Shown here piece by piece: positions 9,347 to 18,802 of a DNA stretch of 64,000 nt (within the stretch, counting starts at the first letter, position 1; each line of letters begins with the position of its first letter). Both the position numbers and the translations under genes were made by a program. The stretch lies in contig JAVBLZ010000006.1 of assembly GCA_031553045.1 (NCBI GenBank), forward strand, positions 124,001-188,000. The letters are read 5' to 3'. Origin of the DNA: CALXQW01 sp031553045. GTDB lineage: Bacteria; Verrucomicrobiota; Verrucomicrobiia; Opitutales; Intestinicryptomonadaceae. Under the pieces are notes generated by a model. That model did not search any database, was not told the DNA's origin, and worked only from the letters and a program-made list of their open reading frames with translations.

Positions 9347-10417
9347 ATGATTTATTTGCTAATAACATTTCTATTAACTATATTGATTTCAGCCTTCTGT
9401 TCCACATTGGAGGCAATGGTGTTAAGCACCACAACTCTAGACATTGAAAACCTCAAAAAACGCTCCAAAAAACGTGGGGAACTTTTGGAGAAATTCAATT
9501 CTCAAATAGATAAGACAACGTCTGCAATATTAACTTTAAACACCATTGCCAACACATTTGGCGCAACTTTGTGCGGTGTGTTATTTTCTGCATTATATGG
9601 GTCAACATTTGTAACAAAGTACATATTTCCCGCAGTAATAACAATTTCAATTTTAGTGTTTGCCGAAGTTTTGCCCAAAAATTTCGGAGTGCTTTACAGA
9701 CCGTTTTTGCAATATCATTTGATATATCCACTGCATTGGGTGCGCTTTATTATGTCTCCGATATCCGCATTTTTTAGCGGTTTGGTGGGGATGTTGATGA
9801 ACAGGCACTCTGCGCATAATCAAAGTGAAGATGAAATAATTTTGCTTGCCCAGAAAGGCGCAAAAGACGGGCTTTTGACACAAGAGGAAAAATCTTTGAT
9901 ACTAAATACGCTTGCGCTTGATGACGTTTTAATCTCTGAAATAATGACGCCAAGAACGGTGATTTTGGCATTTGACGAGGATATGTCTATAGACGAAGTT
10001 CTTGCAAAATATAAAGTTATTTCTTTTGCAAGGGTTCCCATTTTTAAAGACAATATAGATAACATTACGGGTATTGTGCGCCGCAAAGAGTTGCTTTTGG
10101 CAAAGGCAAATAATCAGGGTGAAATTTTGCTCAAAAATTTGGCGCATCATGCAATATTTGTGCCTGAAAACGGCTCGGCTTTGAGCATTTTAAAACACTT
10201 GGTGAAGTCTCACCAGCACATGGGTATTGTCGTTGACGAATTTGCCTCTTTGACAGGCGTGGTTACTCTTGAAGACATCTTTGAAAATCTGCTGGGTTCG
10301 GAGATTTTTGAGAAGGACGATATTGCCGTGGATATGCGTGAATTTGCCAGGCATAAAAAATTTGAAGACACAAAAAATTTTATAGAATCAAAGAAAAATC
10401 AAAAGAATGGAAACTAA
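9347..10417 (+). CDS. CNNM/CBS-domain membrane protein (HlyC/CorC family)
   Basis: An inner-membrane protein with an N-terminal CNNM (DUF21) region of about 150 residues holding three to four hydrophobic segments, including the conserved AEVLPKNFG near residue 104. It is followed by two CBS domains: EIMTPRTVILAFDED near 197 and GIVVDEFASLTGVVTLEDIFENL near 300 as the paired ends. CNNM/CorC proteins are linked to magnesium and cobalt efflux or homeostasis. The C-terminal CorC_HlyC domain found in many homologues is missing; only about 40 charged residues follow the second CBS. It starts 9 nt after the prolyl isomerase stop and overlaps the next gene by 11 nt. Confidence 0.9.
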   Translation: MIYLLITFLLTILISAFCSTLEAMVLSTTTLDIENLKKRSKKRGELLEKFNSQIDKTTSAILTLNTIANTFGATLCGVLFSALYGSTFVTKYIFPAVITISILVFAEVLPKNFGVLYRPFLQYHLIYPLHWVRFIMSPISAFFSGLVGMLMNRHSAHNQSEDEIILLAQKGAKDGLLTQEEKSLILNTLALDDVLISEIMTPRTVILAFDEDMSIDEVLAKYKVISFARVPIFKDNIDNITGIVRRKELLLAKANNQGEILLKNLAHHAIFVPENGSALSILKHLVKSHQHMGIVVDEFASLTGVVTLEDIFENLLGSEIFEKDDIAVDMREFARHKKFEDTKNFIESKKNQKNGN

Positions 10418-11423
10418 GATATTTATTCCTGCTGAATGGCAGAGGCAAAGCGCTCTTTGGCTGACTTGGCCTTCAATGTCTGGCTGGTGGCGGGCTAAGT
10501 CTGCGGACGATATTGCGTCGGCTTTTGCCTCGCTTGCGGCGCTTATTTCAAATTTTGAATTAGTCAGGATAAATTGTCCTTTAAATGCTCAAAATGCGGC
10601 AAAAGTTTTTTTGCAAAAAGCCAAGGCAAATTTTAAAAATATAGAATTTTTCGACAATCTTTCCGACGATGTTTGGTGCAGGGACAGTGGCGCAATTTTC
10701 CGCATAAATAATGCAAACTTGGAAGCCTTAGATTTTAAATATAACGCTTGGGGCGGCAAATTTCCGCCTTGGGATAATGATGATAAATTGGCTTCAAAAA
10801 TGGCGGCTAGCGCTGGCGTTAATTCTATCAGGATTGATGAAATGATATGCGAAGGCGGCGCCTTGGAATTTGACGGAAAAGGGCTTATGATGACTACGGA
10901 TTGCGTGGTATTGAATCCTTCCAGAAATCCCAAATTAAGCAGGCTTGAGGCAGAAAACATTTTCAAAAAATATTGCGGGGTGTCTAAAGTAATTTGGCTA
11001 AAAGACGGGCTTTTTAATGACGATACAGACGGACATATAGACAATATCGCCAGATTCACCCCTAATGGTGAGGTTCTTGCCGCATTTTGCAACAATGACA
11101 ATCCTTCTTACACTAGTCTGAATGAAAATTTGCAGGTGCTCAAAAATGAGATTACCGCCGATATTGTAAAGCTTCCCGTGCCGGATGATTTTGTAAAACA
11201 CTCTCAAAGCGGTAAAATTTTGCCGGCAAGCTATGCAAATTATCTGGTCATAAATGACGCCGTGATAGTGCCAAGTTACGCACAAAAATATTCAGACGAT
11301 AGGGCAAAATCAATAATATCAGATTTTTTTAAAGGTAGAGAAATCGTGAATATGGATTGCAGACTTTTTATTGAAGAAGGCGGTGCGGTGCACTGTTTAA
11401 CGCAACAACAACCAATAGTTTAA
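10407..11423 (+). CDS. aguA: Agmatine deiminase / peptidyl-arginine deiminase family enzyme
   Basis: A guanidino-group-modifying enzyme of 338 residues. The family pattern is complete. WLTWP is near the N-terminus, DDVWCRDSGAIF contains catalytic acidic residues, FNDDTDGHIDN contains the catalytic His, and EEGGAVHCLTQQQP holds the nucleophilic Cys at about residue 330. Agmatine deiminase converts agmatine to N-carbamoylputrescine, which AguB hydrolyses to putrescine. No aguB is next to it, so the polyamine role rests on family similarity alone. The ATG lies inside the 3' end of the CNNM gene (11-nt overlap), making it the last clear member of the rnc-to-aguA run. Confidence 0.88.
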   Translation: METKIFIPAEWQRQSALWLTWPSMSGWWRAKSADDIASAFASLAALISNFELVRINCPLNAQNAAKVFLQKAKANFKNIEFFDNLSDDVWCRDSGAIFRINNANLEALDFKYNAWGGKFPPWDNDDKLASKMAASAGVNSIRIDEMICEGGALEFDGKGLMMTTDCVVLNPSRNPKLSRLEAENIFKKYCGVSKVIWLKDGLFNDDTDGHIDNIARFTPNGEVLAAFCNNDNPSYTSLNENLQVLKNEITADIVKLPVPDDFVKHSQSGKILPASYANYLVINDAVIVPSYAQKYSDDRAKSIISDFFKGREIVNMDCRLFIEEGGAVHCLTQQQPIV

Positions 11424-11465
11424 GAATTTACTTGAAGCAAAAAAAATAACTTACATCCTACAACT

Positions 11466-11711
11466 ATGCTAAATAATTCTGTCGATAACGCAAAACAGGC
11501 TGAAGCGACTTTGAAATTTGTACCAACATTGGCAAATTTGGAAGCTTGCTTGAAACTCTTGCCAAACCCAAGTACTACAAAATCCCAAAACCTTGAGGTT
11601 TCCGTACCATCAAAGTCGGATGTTAAATTAAATTTTGAGCGTATAAAATACTCTGGTAAAAATGGCGTTTCAGAGGCTAGATGGTCTTATAAAGGCAGGG
11701 TGTTGCTATAA
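11466..11711 (+). CDS. Small hypothetical protein, 81 residues
   Basis: I do not recognise this protein. It has no signal peptide or membrane segment, is moderately basic, and ends with SEARWSYKGRVLL. The ATG at 11466 is preceded by an A-rich stretch without a clear ribosome binding site. It fills the space between aguA and the small lipoprotein gene (17 nt before it) on the same strand, with no competing frame, which is the main reason to believe it is a gene. Confidence 0.5.
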   Translation: MLNNSVDNAKQAEATLKFVPTLANLEACLKLLPNPSTTKSQNLEVSVPSKSDVKLNFERIKYSGKNGVSEARWSYKGRVLL

Positions 11712-11728
11712 TTTAATCCACAAACACT

Positions 11729-11953
11729 ATGAAAACATTAAAAATTACAATAATTGCGATTGCCGCATCATTGGCGCTTTTTGCGTGTGAATCTGCAGAC
11801 GGCGGCGTAGGCGATGACGCTGCACGTACACCAATAGGTTCTGTAATCCGTGGCGAAACCCGCACCGCAGACGCATATCTTAAGCGTGTTGAACAGGAAA
11901 ATAAAACACAGCGCAGAGACGCCTGGTTGCCTGAGTCTCCTGACAGAATGTAA
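11729..11953 (+). CDS. Small lipoprotein, 74 residues
   Basis: The N-terminus is a lipoprotein signal: a basic start, hydrophobic IIAIAASLAL, then the lipobox LFAC with the lipidated Cys near residue 20. The mature part is only about 55 residues, polar and charged, with no recognised domain. Its TAA stop overlaps the rlmN ATG by 1 nt (TAATG at 11951-11955), so the two are translationally coupled. The function is unknown; it is probably anchored to the inner or outer membrane facing the periplasm. Confidence 0.72.
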   Translation: MKTLKITIIAIAASLALFACESADGGVGDDAARTPIGSVIRGETRTADAYLKRVEQENKTQRRDAWLPESPDRM

Positions 11954-13023
11954 TGTCTGAAACTTTAAGACAGAACTTTTTTGCAATAGAGCTTCCTCTT
12001 TTGGAAGCTCTATTATTTGACGCTTCTTTTGAAAAATACAGGGCAAAGCAAATATGGCAAGCTGTCTATGATAGGAAGATTTTTAATCCGCAGTTGATGC
12101 AAAATCTCCCAAAGCCTCTAAGGGATTTTTTGTCTGCAAATTTTGAATTTTGCGCTGCGGAAATTGTTGGAGAGCGTCTATCCGCAGATGAAACGGGCAA
12201 ATATTTGTTTAAACTTTCTGACGGTAAATTTGTAGAAAGCGTGCTCCTAGAAGCCCCTGCGGAAGATGATAAAATGCGTCGCACACTTTGCGTAAGCACT
12301 CAGGTTGGTTGTGCGCAAAGATGCGTGTTTTGCGCATCTGGCTTAAATGGGTTTAAGCGCAATTTAACTTTTGCGGAAATATTGGCTCAACTTTTGCCCT
12401 TTATTGACAAGGCAAGCGGGAAGTTTGTCTTTGAAAATATTGTGGTAATGGGCATGGGTGAGCCATTGGCAAATCTGGATAATCTTTTGAAGGCGTTAAA
12501 AATAATCAACGATTCCGATAAATTTAATTTTGGCGCAAGGCGCATTACCGTTTCAACTTGCGGTTTGGCGGATAAAGTTTTGGAGCTTTCAAAAATCAAA
12601 TTTCCCTTCAGGCTTGCTATAAGCTTGCATGGCGCAACTGATGAAGTGCGCAATAAAATTATGCCTGTAAATAAGCGGTTTAATTTGGATACATTGGTTG
12701 CTGCCGCCAAAGAATTTGCAAATGTCTGCGGCAGGATGATTACTTTGGAATACATATTGATTAAAGATGTTAACGATTCTCTTGAGCAGGCAAAAGAGCT
12801 GGCAAAAATTGCCAAGACTTTGCATGCTCATATAAACCTGATTCCATACAACAAGGTTGAATCTTTGCCGTGGGAGCGCAGCGCACTTAAACAAAGAATT
12901 AAATTTCTGGAGTTTTTGAAAAATGCAAAAGTATCGGCAACGCTTCGCAAAGAAAAGGGTGCGGATATAGATGCCGCCTGCGGTCAGCTTGCTTTAAAAG
13001 CGGATTGTTTTGAACAGCCTTAA
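11953..13023 (+). CDS. rlmN: 23S rRNA/tRNA adenine-C2 methyltransferase RlmN
   Basis: A radical SAM methyltransferase that methylates C2 of A2503 in 23S rRNA and A37 of some tRNAs. The 4Fe-4S motif CAQRCVFC gives Cys120, Cys124 and Cys127. The GMGEPLANLDN motif binds SAM, and the conserved C-terminal Cys that forms the transient RNA-protein link is in DAACGQLA (about residue 343). At 356 residues it is the usual length. The frame starts on the last base of the small lipoprotein stop. About 93 nt separate it from the giant secreted protein gene; that gap holds an imperfect repeat of AAAATTGCCT(A/T)AG but no clear terminator. Confidence 0.96.
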   Translation: MSETLRQNFFAIELPLLEALLFDASFEKYRAKQIWQAVYDRKIFNPQLMQNLPKPLRDFLSANFEFCAAEIVGERLSADETGKYLFKLSDGKFVESVLLEAPAEDDKMRRTLCVSTQVGCAQRCVFCASGLNGFKRNLTFAEILAQLLPFIDKASGKFVFENIVVMGMGEPLANLDNLLKALKIINDSDKFNFGARRITVSTCGLADKVLELSKIKFPFRLAISLHGATDEVRNKIMPVNKRFNLDTLVAAAKEFANVCGRMITLEYILIKDVNDSLEQAKELAKIAKTLHAHINLIPYNKVESLPWERSALKQRIKFLEFLKNAKVSATLRKEKGADIDAACGQLALKADCFEQP

Positions 13024-13116
13024 TGGTAAAATTGCCTAAGTTTAGGTAACTTTTATGCTTGTCTTGAGCGTGGATTTTGGGAAAATTGCCTTAGCAAATT
13101 TCTACCCAAGATATTT

Positions 13117-16100
13117 ATGTCCTCAATATTTATGCGATTTTTTCGCAGTCTTTTTTTGGTATCTTTTATACCATTATGTGTTTTGTGCACAAAAGTTCAT
13201 GCAAACACAATCTTAATAGAAACTCAAAATTTCACATCGCTTTCAGGTTGGACTAAAGAAAACTTTAGAGGTCAGCTAAGCATAGGCTCTACTGCCAACA
13301 GCAATGTGATTGCGCAAACAAATGTGGTTTTACCTGAAGACACAACTTATTATATATGGGTAAATATTTATGAGTTTGAAGTCGCAACACAGCAGTATCC
13401 AAGACATATTGAATTGTCTATAAATTCTCAACCCTTGGCGATAAAGGGCTATGGAGAGTTTGGCGGCGACAAATGGCGCTGGATGCGTTTGGGTGTTAAA
13501 AATTTGTCATCGCTTACAAGCCTAAGTATCAAGGCTTTGAGCGTCTATTGCCACGTAAGCGCAGTCTTGCTTACAACAGATGAAAACTTTGATCCCAATA
13601 AAAATGTTACCACTGAGTCAGAACGTAAATCTTATTATCCCAAATATAATTCATACTTATTGGAGGCTGAAAAATTTTCCGACACTCAGGGGTGGAGTGT
13701 CGTTAATAGGGCGCAAACACCGACAAATTATTTGGAAAATCAAGGATATCTTGAAAACCTTTCATCTGGTGCGTCAAAGCCGTCTGTGAAGTTTAATGTA
13801 TCGGCGGCGGGCTACTATTATATCTGGGTTAGCTCTTATGAATTTAATGATGCTTTGGACAGGTCTTACAAGATTTTATTGAATAATGAAACGATTGCAA
13901 ATACCGCATATTCCGCCAATAAGGCTGAAAATTGGGTCTGGAAAAATTTGGGTATAGTCCATCTTAAAAAGGGTGAAAATATCATTCAATTAGACGCAAA
14001 TCTTAATCAGGCAATTTGCGATGCAATATTTATCACTGAAAATCCTTACGAAAGCCCCGCAATATCTGATAACATGGCTTGGCGCAGTTCGAAGGAGTTT
14101 ACGTATGAAAGTATTTTTCTTGAGGCTGAAAATTTTGCCAACAAAATGCAGTGGCAGGTTTCAAATTACAGAGGTGAAGGGGTATTATTTTCAGAGTTAA
14201 TTGCAGAAAACACTAAGGCGTCCACAAAATTTAACGCCAATGGCGGCGTCTATTATATTTGGACTAGTTCGTATGAATTTAACTTAGCAGAAGAACTTTC
14301 ACCCAGACATTATGAAGTTTATTTGAACGGCACAAAACTTGAAAAAAATGGATATGCAAGTTTGCATACATCTTCTTGGGTTTGGTCTTTGACGGCGGTT
14401 GCAAGCTTGCCTCAAGGCGTTTCTGAAGTCGCAATTAAGGCTAAAAGTGAGTTTTGTAGAGTTGATGCAATATTTCTTACTCAAGACCCAAACTTCAATC
14501 CCAATCAATTTTTTACAACAGTAGATTCAAGAGTATCAAAAACTCAAAGCTATAACACATACACTTTAGACGCCAAAAACTTTACAAACAAAGGCTCTTG
14601 GACACTCGCATCTTCATACTCGCAGCAGTGCCTCAATAAGACAACTTATAGCGCTGGCTCTGCAATGCCAAGCATATCGGTAAGCATTGCAAATGGCGGA
14701 GACTATTTTGTTTGGGCTAATGTGTATGAATTTAATTTGGACGCACAGGGCAGTCCTCGCACGGTGGATGTGCTTATAAATGGCGTTAAAACCAAGAGGT
14801 GCGCTTACAGGCAGCTAGGCGGCAATGCTTGGATTTGGTCAAATCTTGACAAGGTTTTTCTGCCGACAGGTACGACTACAATTCAGCTAAACGCTCTTAC
14901 GGCAAATGTCAGATTTTTATCTTTAACACTTACCACAGACCCAAATTATGACCCAAATAAATCCGACAACAGAAATTCTACCGCATTGCCGTCCGAAACT
15001 TTTTTAATAGAGTCTGAGGAGTTTCAGTTCTACGGCTCTTGGACAAAGGACACTTTTGGCGGCGCTACGGGCATTATGACGGTTGGCGCAACTTCATGCC
15101 CCATGACAAGGATTCTTTTAAGGTCATCGGGCAAATATTATATCTGGGCAAGTTCAAATGATTTTGCCTATGACAGACCCGGATCGAGGACTTACAAGGT
15201 CTCATTCGATAAATTGGAAATGCCAAATTTGGCAGGCAAGCACGGTAAAGAGGGTGTCTATTGGGAGAAGTTGGGCTATGTATGGGCGACCAGTGGCGAA
15301 CACGTTTTAGAGCTTATCCGCAATACTTCATATTGTCGCAGCGACGCAATACTTTTAACGCAGGATGAAAATTTTAATCCCAATGAAATGTCGCAGACAA
15401 AGGCAAGTCTTAAGCGCAAAGTGGATAATATGGAGTTTGATTACATATCAAATTTCCCCACAAATTTTGAAACTTTCGTAACGCCATCCTCGCAAATTGT
15501 TTCAATAGATAATGGCTTGGTGAAGATAGAATACATCAGTGCAACATCTCTAATTGGCGAAGTTTTATGGAAGCGCAGGGTGAGCTTGTTTAAAGACAAT
15601 GTCTGGAATGTCGGCGAAATTTTGAATGATGAAACGCTCTTTTTAATTTACGCCGCAAATGCAACTAGGACTGAGACTCCATACTTTTCTACATGGCCCG
15701 CCTCAGTCTCAAAGGTGAAGATTGATGGCGTAATTATGGATTACAAGCTTTCCGATACGGATCCTTATTCCGCAGCTCCTACCGAGATTCTAAAGCCATT
15801 GAGCGCAACAAAAATTGACAATAATACGTTAGAAATAACTTATTCAAATTCTGCTAAATCCAGAATTGTGCTTAAAGAAAATTCATTGACGGCAAAAATG
15901 AGCACGTCTTTGCCTATAGCTAAAGCGGGATATTATTCGGTAGGTTTTCTGGGTTTCAACAAAATTGCAAAGTCTGATATGAAGGCTATCGAAATGCCAA
16001 GCATGTTTCAGGGAACACGTTTGATGGACACTCCCAAGCAGGTAACAAATAACTTTATGTCTCAGCCAATGGCGCTTATGCAGACACTTTATAACTCAAA

Positions 16101-18738
16101 AAATATTATAAACGGAGTTGTTGCAGACCCTGTAAAACTGGGGACTGAATGGACCACTGCGCTAAATTCTGTCTATGGTTTTTCAAACTTGAATCCGGAT
16201 TCTATCAATGCGCATACGGTGATATTTTCGCCAGTATTTGCGGGTAAAGATTCTTTGAAAGCGCAGGGCGATACTCTTGAAATTTCATGGTATCTACTTA
16301 CAGAGTATGGCGACTGGAAGCGGGGCGTTGAACTTGCCAATCAAGAAATTTTTGAAACTATGTTCACAAGAGAGCCTTACGATGTGTCGTTTTCAGACGC
16401 CGTCTGCAATCTGGCGGAATATTTGAAAGCAAAATCTGCAAATGGGTGGTGCGACAAAAATAAAGGCAGGTACAATATAGAGGGCGTGAATGTTTCAACG
16501 CACGCATCGCCTCTTTCTGAAGTTTCCGTGGCGCTGCTTACTAACGATGAAGATTATTACAAAAATATATCCTTACAGACTATAGAATACACTTTGTCTC
16601 GATATTCATCACACTTTGCCTTTGGTACTATTGAGGAAAAATTAGACAATTTCGGAGACACAACGTACCAGCTTAGCGTACCAAGCAAGCTTTGGACTGG
16701 AGATTATTATGCGGGCTTAAACAAACTCTTGGGTAATCGCAATGAGTGGCTGCGCAATTACTATTATAAGACGGACAATACCGTATTTAATAGAAGTGCC
16801 GGAAGCAACTTGCCTGAGTGGGCGTGCCTGCTTGGTTTATATTATGCAGACCCGTCTGAAGCCTTGCTTTCAAAAGTAAAAGCCGCTTGCGATGCTTGGC
16901 TGCCAACCGCCGAATATACGGGAAATGCTGAAATTAATATGGAGCTTTTTGTGAATGTTTCTTCATACATGTACTGGTGGTATTTGGTTGACTTGTATGA
17001 ACTCACCGGCGAAAAAAAATATCTGGACGCCGCCGAAAATGGCGCATTTTACACGCTTTCATGTCTTTGGTCTTATCCCAAATCTCCTGAGGGCGATGTT
17101 GCGGTTCACAAAAATAATTTGGTCATAGGTGTAAGCAGAATTTGGTGGAAGGGCTACGGCACTTTTAGATTGGGCTATGAAGAAAATCGACAGCTTATTA
17201 AAGACTATTTTCATCTCAACGATTCTCAACTCAGCGCTTATGCAAGCCAATTTTTTATTCCTGAAAAGACAGTGCCAATACGTAAAGTGTCGCGCATAGG
17301 TTTGGGTATAGAACAGCATTCTACATATCCTGCGGGGGCGTCGCAAAGCAGAAACATATTCATGCCCTCATGGGCGCCCGAATTGCTTAAGGTGTATCAA
17401 CATACCGGCAGAGAAATAATACACAAATTTTCAAGACACGCAATTCTTGGCAGGTTTGCAAACTTTTTTGGATACTACATTCAAGACTTTACAGACATTC
17501 ATCAGCGTTATGATTATCCTTATGCGGGTCCAGATATTTCCAGCTTTTATTATCATCATGCGCCCTGTCAATTTGGGCAGTCGTTTGATTATCTTATGAG
17601 CCAGTTGGAGCATAGGACAAATAACAAAATACGCTTTCCATTTGTGCGTCAGCAAGGTTATGTTTGGTTCACAGACAGAATTTTTGGTCAGAGGGGCAAG
17701 GTCTTTAATGATGAAAATTGCAGGTTGATTTTGGATAAGATTGCCGTCCGTCCGGAAACGCCCCGCATAAGCGTAATGTTGGCAAGGGCAAAAGACGCTC
17801 TTTGGGTATTCCTTTTAAATGACAGCGTTTCTAACGTTGCGGAAAATATTTCTTTCAACTTTGCTTCAAAGGCGTTTAAAGGTGTGAAACAAGGCAACAG
17901 CTTGGGGGTTTATGACGCTAGCGGTGCGCTTCTTAATACTTCTACTGCGGGATCGTCTTTAAATATAGAAATACCAGCCTTGGGCTTTAAAGCGTTAAGA
18001 ATTATTGCAGAATTTGAAGATGTGCAAGCCTTGCCGCCGCTCACAACTTCAGATTTTCAGGGCAAGTTTGCAAATGTTGAGGCAAGTTTGGGCAACTTGC
18101 ATTATTTCAGAATCAGAGGGCCCTTCGGCAAAGATTCTTTCTTTGCGATATTTGACGGCAAGGGAAGGATTGCTCAAAACGCAACGCTTTTCTTAAAAAC
18201 AAAGTCTGGCTTAAAAGTGATAAATTCAGATTCATTCCCTTATGAATTTTCATATTATGGCATTGATTATGATGAGCCTGAATTGCAGTTTGGCATACTA
18301 GTACAAGAGTCTGGCAAAGCCGATATTGTCATAAATCCTCAAAATATTGTTGACCCCGCTTGGCTTAAATCAAATATCCCAAACCCGTCCGACTATGACA
18401 AGGTGCTTAATTCAGATTTAGATAATGACGGCTTTACAGGTTTTGAAGAATATCAGATGGGCACAGACCCTTCTAATTGTGCATCAAAATTCAGTTTTGC
18501 GGTTGCACAGCAGACATCCGGCGGCGCTGTAACAATCAGTTTTGACGGCGTTGCGGGCAGAACTTATACGATTAAATGGTCTGATGATTTAAAAGTCTGG
18601 AAAGCTTTTATTCAAAACGGTACAAAGAATGTGCTTTCAAACGGTGTTCAGGAATTTATTGACGATTATACTTCGGCAACTTCGGGCATAGCGCCGGCAG
18701 AGAGTAGAAGGTTTTATAAAATTGAGGTAAGCAAATGA
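13117..18738 (+). CDS. Giant secreted protein with five carbohydrate-binding-like repeats and a calcium-binding C-terminus
   Basis: 1873 residues. A signal peptide covers about residues 1-29. Five repeats of about 150 residues begin near residues 31, 179, 333, 481 and 628. Each opens with an E-x-E/Q-x-F-like strand and GW/SW, has a YYIWVSSYEF-like strand in the middle and ends DAIFLTQDPNFNPN. This pattern suggests beta-sandwich carbohydrate-binding modules. A large central region (about 770-1620) is rich in Trp and Tyr and contains helical stretches such as YMYWWYLVDLYELTGEKKY that fit an alpha/alpha-toroid of polysaccharide lyases or glycosidases; I cannot assign a family or catalytic residues. 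Near residue 1770 the calcium-binding element DLDNDGFTGFEEYQMGTDP is followed by a final beta domain. It probably acts on polysaccharide at or outside the cell surface. Confidence 0.8.
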   Translation: MSSIFMRFFRSLFLVSFIPLCVLCTKVHANTILIETQNFTSLSGWTKENFRGQLSIGSTANSNVIAQTNVVLPEDTTYYIWVNIYEFEVATQQYPRHIELSINSQPLAIKGYGEFGGDKWRWMRLGVKNLSSLTSLSIKALSVYCHVSAVLLTTDENFDPNKNVTTESERKSYYPKYNSYLLEAEKFSDTQGWSVVNRAQTPTNYLENQGYLENLSSGASKPSVKFNVSAAGYYYIWVSSYEFNDALDRSYKILLNNETIANTAYSANKAENWVWKNLGIVHLKKGENIIQLDANLNQAICDAIFITENPYESPAISDNMAWRSSKEFTYESIFLEAENFANKMQWQVSNYRGEGVLFSELIAENTKASTKFNANGGVYYIWTSSYEFNLAEELSPRHYEVYLNGTKLEKNGYASLHTSSWVWSLTAVASLPQGVSEVAIKAKSEFCRVDAIFLTQDPNFNPNQFFTTVDSRVSKTQSYNTYTLDAKNFTNKGSWTLASSYSQQCLNKTTYSAGSAMPSISVSIANGGDYFVWANVYEFNLDAQGSPRTVDVLINGVKTKRCAYRQLGGNAWIWSNLDKVFLPTGTTTIQLNALTANVRFLSLTLTTDPNYDPNKSDNRNSTALPSETFLIESEEFQFYGSWTKDTFGGATGIMTVGATSCPMTRILLRSSGKYYIWASSNDFAYDRPGSRTYKVSFDKLEMPNLAGKHGKEGVYWEKLGYVWATSGEHVLELIRNTSYCRSDAILLTQDENFNPNEMSQTKASLKRKVDNMEFDYISNFPTNFETFVTPSSQIVSIDNGLVKIEYISATSLIGEVLWKRRVSLFKDNVWNVGEILNDETLFLIYAANATRTETPYFSTWPASVSKVKIDGVIMDYKLSDTDPYSAAPTEILKPLSATKIDNNTLEITYSNSAKSRIVLKENSLTAKMSTSLPIAKAGYYSVGFLGFNKIAKSDMKAIEMPSMFQGTRLMDTPKQVTNNFMSQPMALMQTLYNSKNIINGVVADPVKLGTEWTTALNSVYGFSNLNPDSINAHTVIFSPVFAGKDSLKAQGDTLEISWYLLTEYGDWKRGVELANQEIFETMFTREPYDVSFSDAVCNLAEYLKAKSANGWCDKNKGRYNIEGVNVSTHASPLSEVSVALLTNDEDYYKNISLQTIEYTLSRYSSHFAFGTIEEKLDNFGDTTYQLSVPSKLWTGDYYAGLNKLLGNRNEWLRNYYYKTDNTVFNRSAGSNLPEWACLLGLYYADPSEALLSKVKAACDAWLPTAEYTGNAEINMELFVNVSSYMYWWYLVDLYELTGEKKYLDAAENGAFYTLSCLWSYPKSPEGDVAVHKNNLVIGVSRIWWKGYGTFRLGYEENRQLIKDYFHLNDSQLSAYASQFFIPEKTVPIRKVSRIGLGIEQHSTYPAGASQSRNIFMPSWAPELLKVYQHTGREIIHKFSRHAILGRFANFFGYYIQDFTDIHQRYDYPYAGPDISSFYYHHAPCQFGQSFDYLMSQLEHRTNNKIRFPFVRQQGYVWFTDRIFGQRGKVFNDENCRLILDKIAVRPETPRISVMLARAKDALWVFLLNDSVSNVAENISFNFASKAFKGVKQGNSLGVYDASGALLNTSTAGSSLNIEIPALGFKALRIIAEFEDVQALPPLTTSDFQGKFANVEASLGNLHYFRIRGPFGKDSFFAIFDGKGRIAQNATLFLKTKSGLKVINSDSFPYEFSYYGIDYDEPELQFGILVQESGKADIVINPQNIVDPAWLKSNIPNPSDYDKVLNSDLDNDGFTGFEEYQMGTDPSNCASKFSFAVAQQTSGGAVTISFDGVAGRTYTIKWSDDLKVWKAFIQNGTKNVLSNGVQEFIDDYTSATSGIAPAESRRFYKIEVSK
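13207..15402 (+). repeat. Five tandem coding repeats of about 450 bp in the giant secreted protein gene
   Basis: Starts at about 13207, 13651, 14113, 14557 and 14998 correspond to repeat units beginning ILIETQNF, YLLEAEKF, IFLEAENF, YTLDAKNF and FLIESEEF. Units end with variants of TQDxNFNPN. The units are diverged at DNA level, so the duplication is old and no recombination hot spot is evident. Confidence 0.8.
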
Positions 18739-18802
18739 CAATTTTATTGCCTCAATAAAAATTTCCTTGAGAAGTTTTAAGATAAGTTAAAGTATTTTTT
18801 GG

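Noticed and set aside
13024..13116. Imperfect direct repeat of AAAATTGCCT(A/T)AG and a small CCTAA/TTAGG palindrome between rlmN and the giant gene
   Set aside because: Short and AT-rich, with no T-run after it; could arise by chance, so no regulatory feature was called.
13117..18738. PEP-CTERM sorting signal on the giant protein or other secreted proteins
   Set aside because: The C-termini lack the motif plus hydrophobic helix plus basic tail; the giant protein ends in a soluble beta domain.
18739..18802. TTTTATTG/CAATAAAA hairpin after the giant gene as a terminator
   Set aside because: The stem is almost all A/T and no T-run follows; too weak to call.
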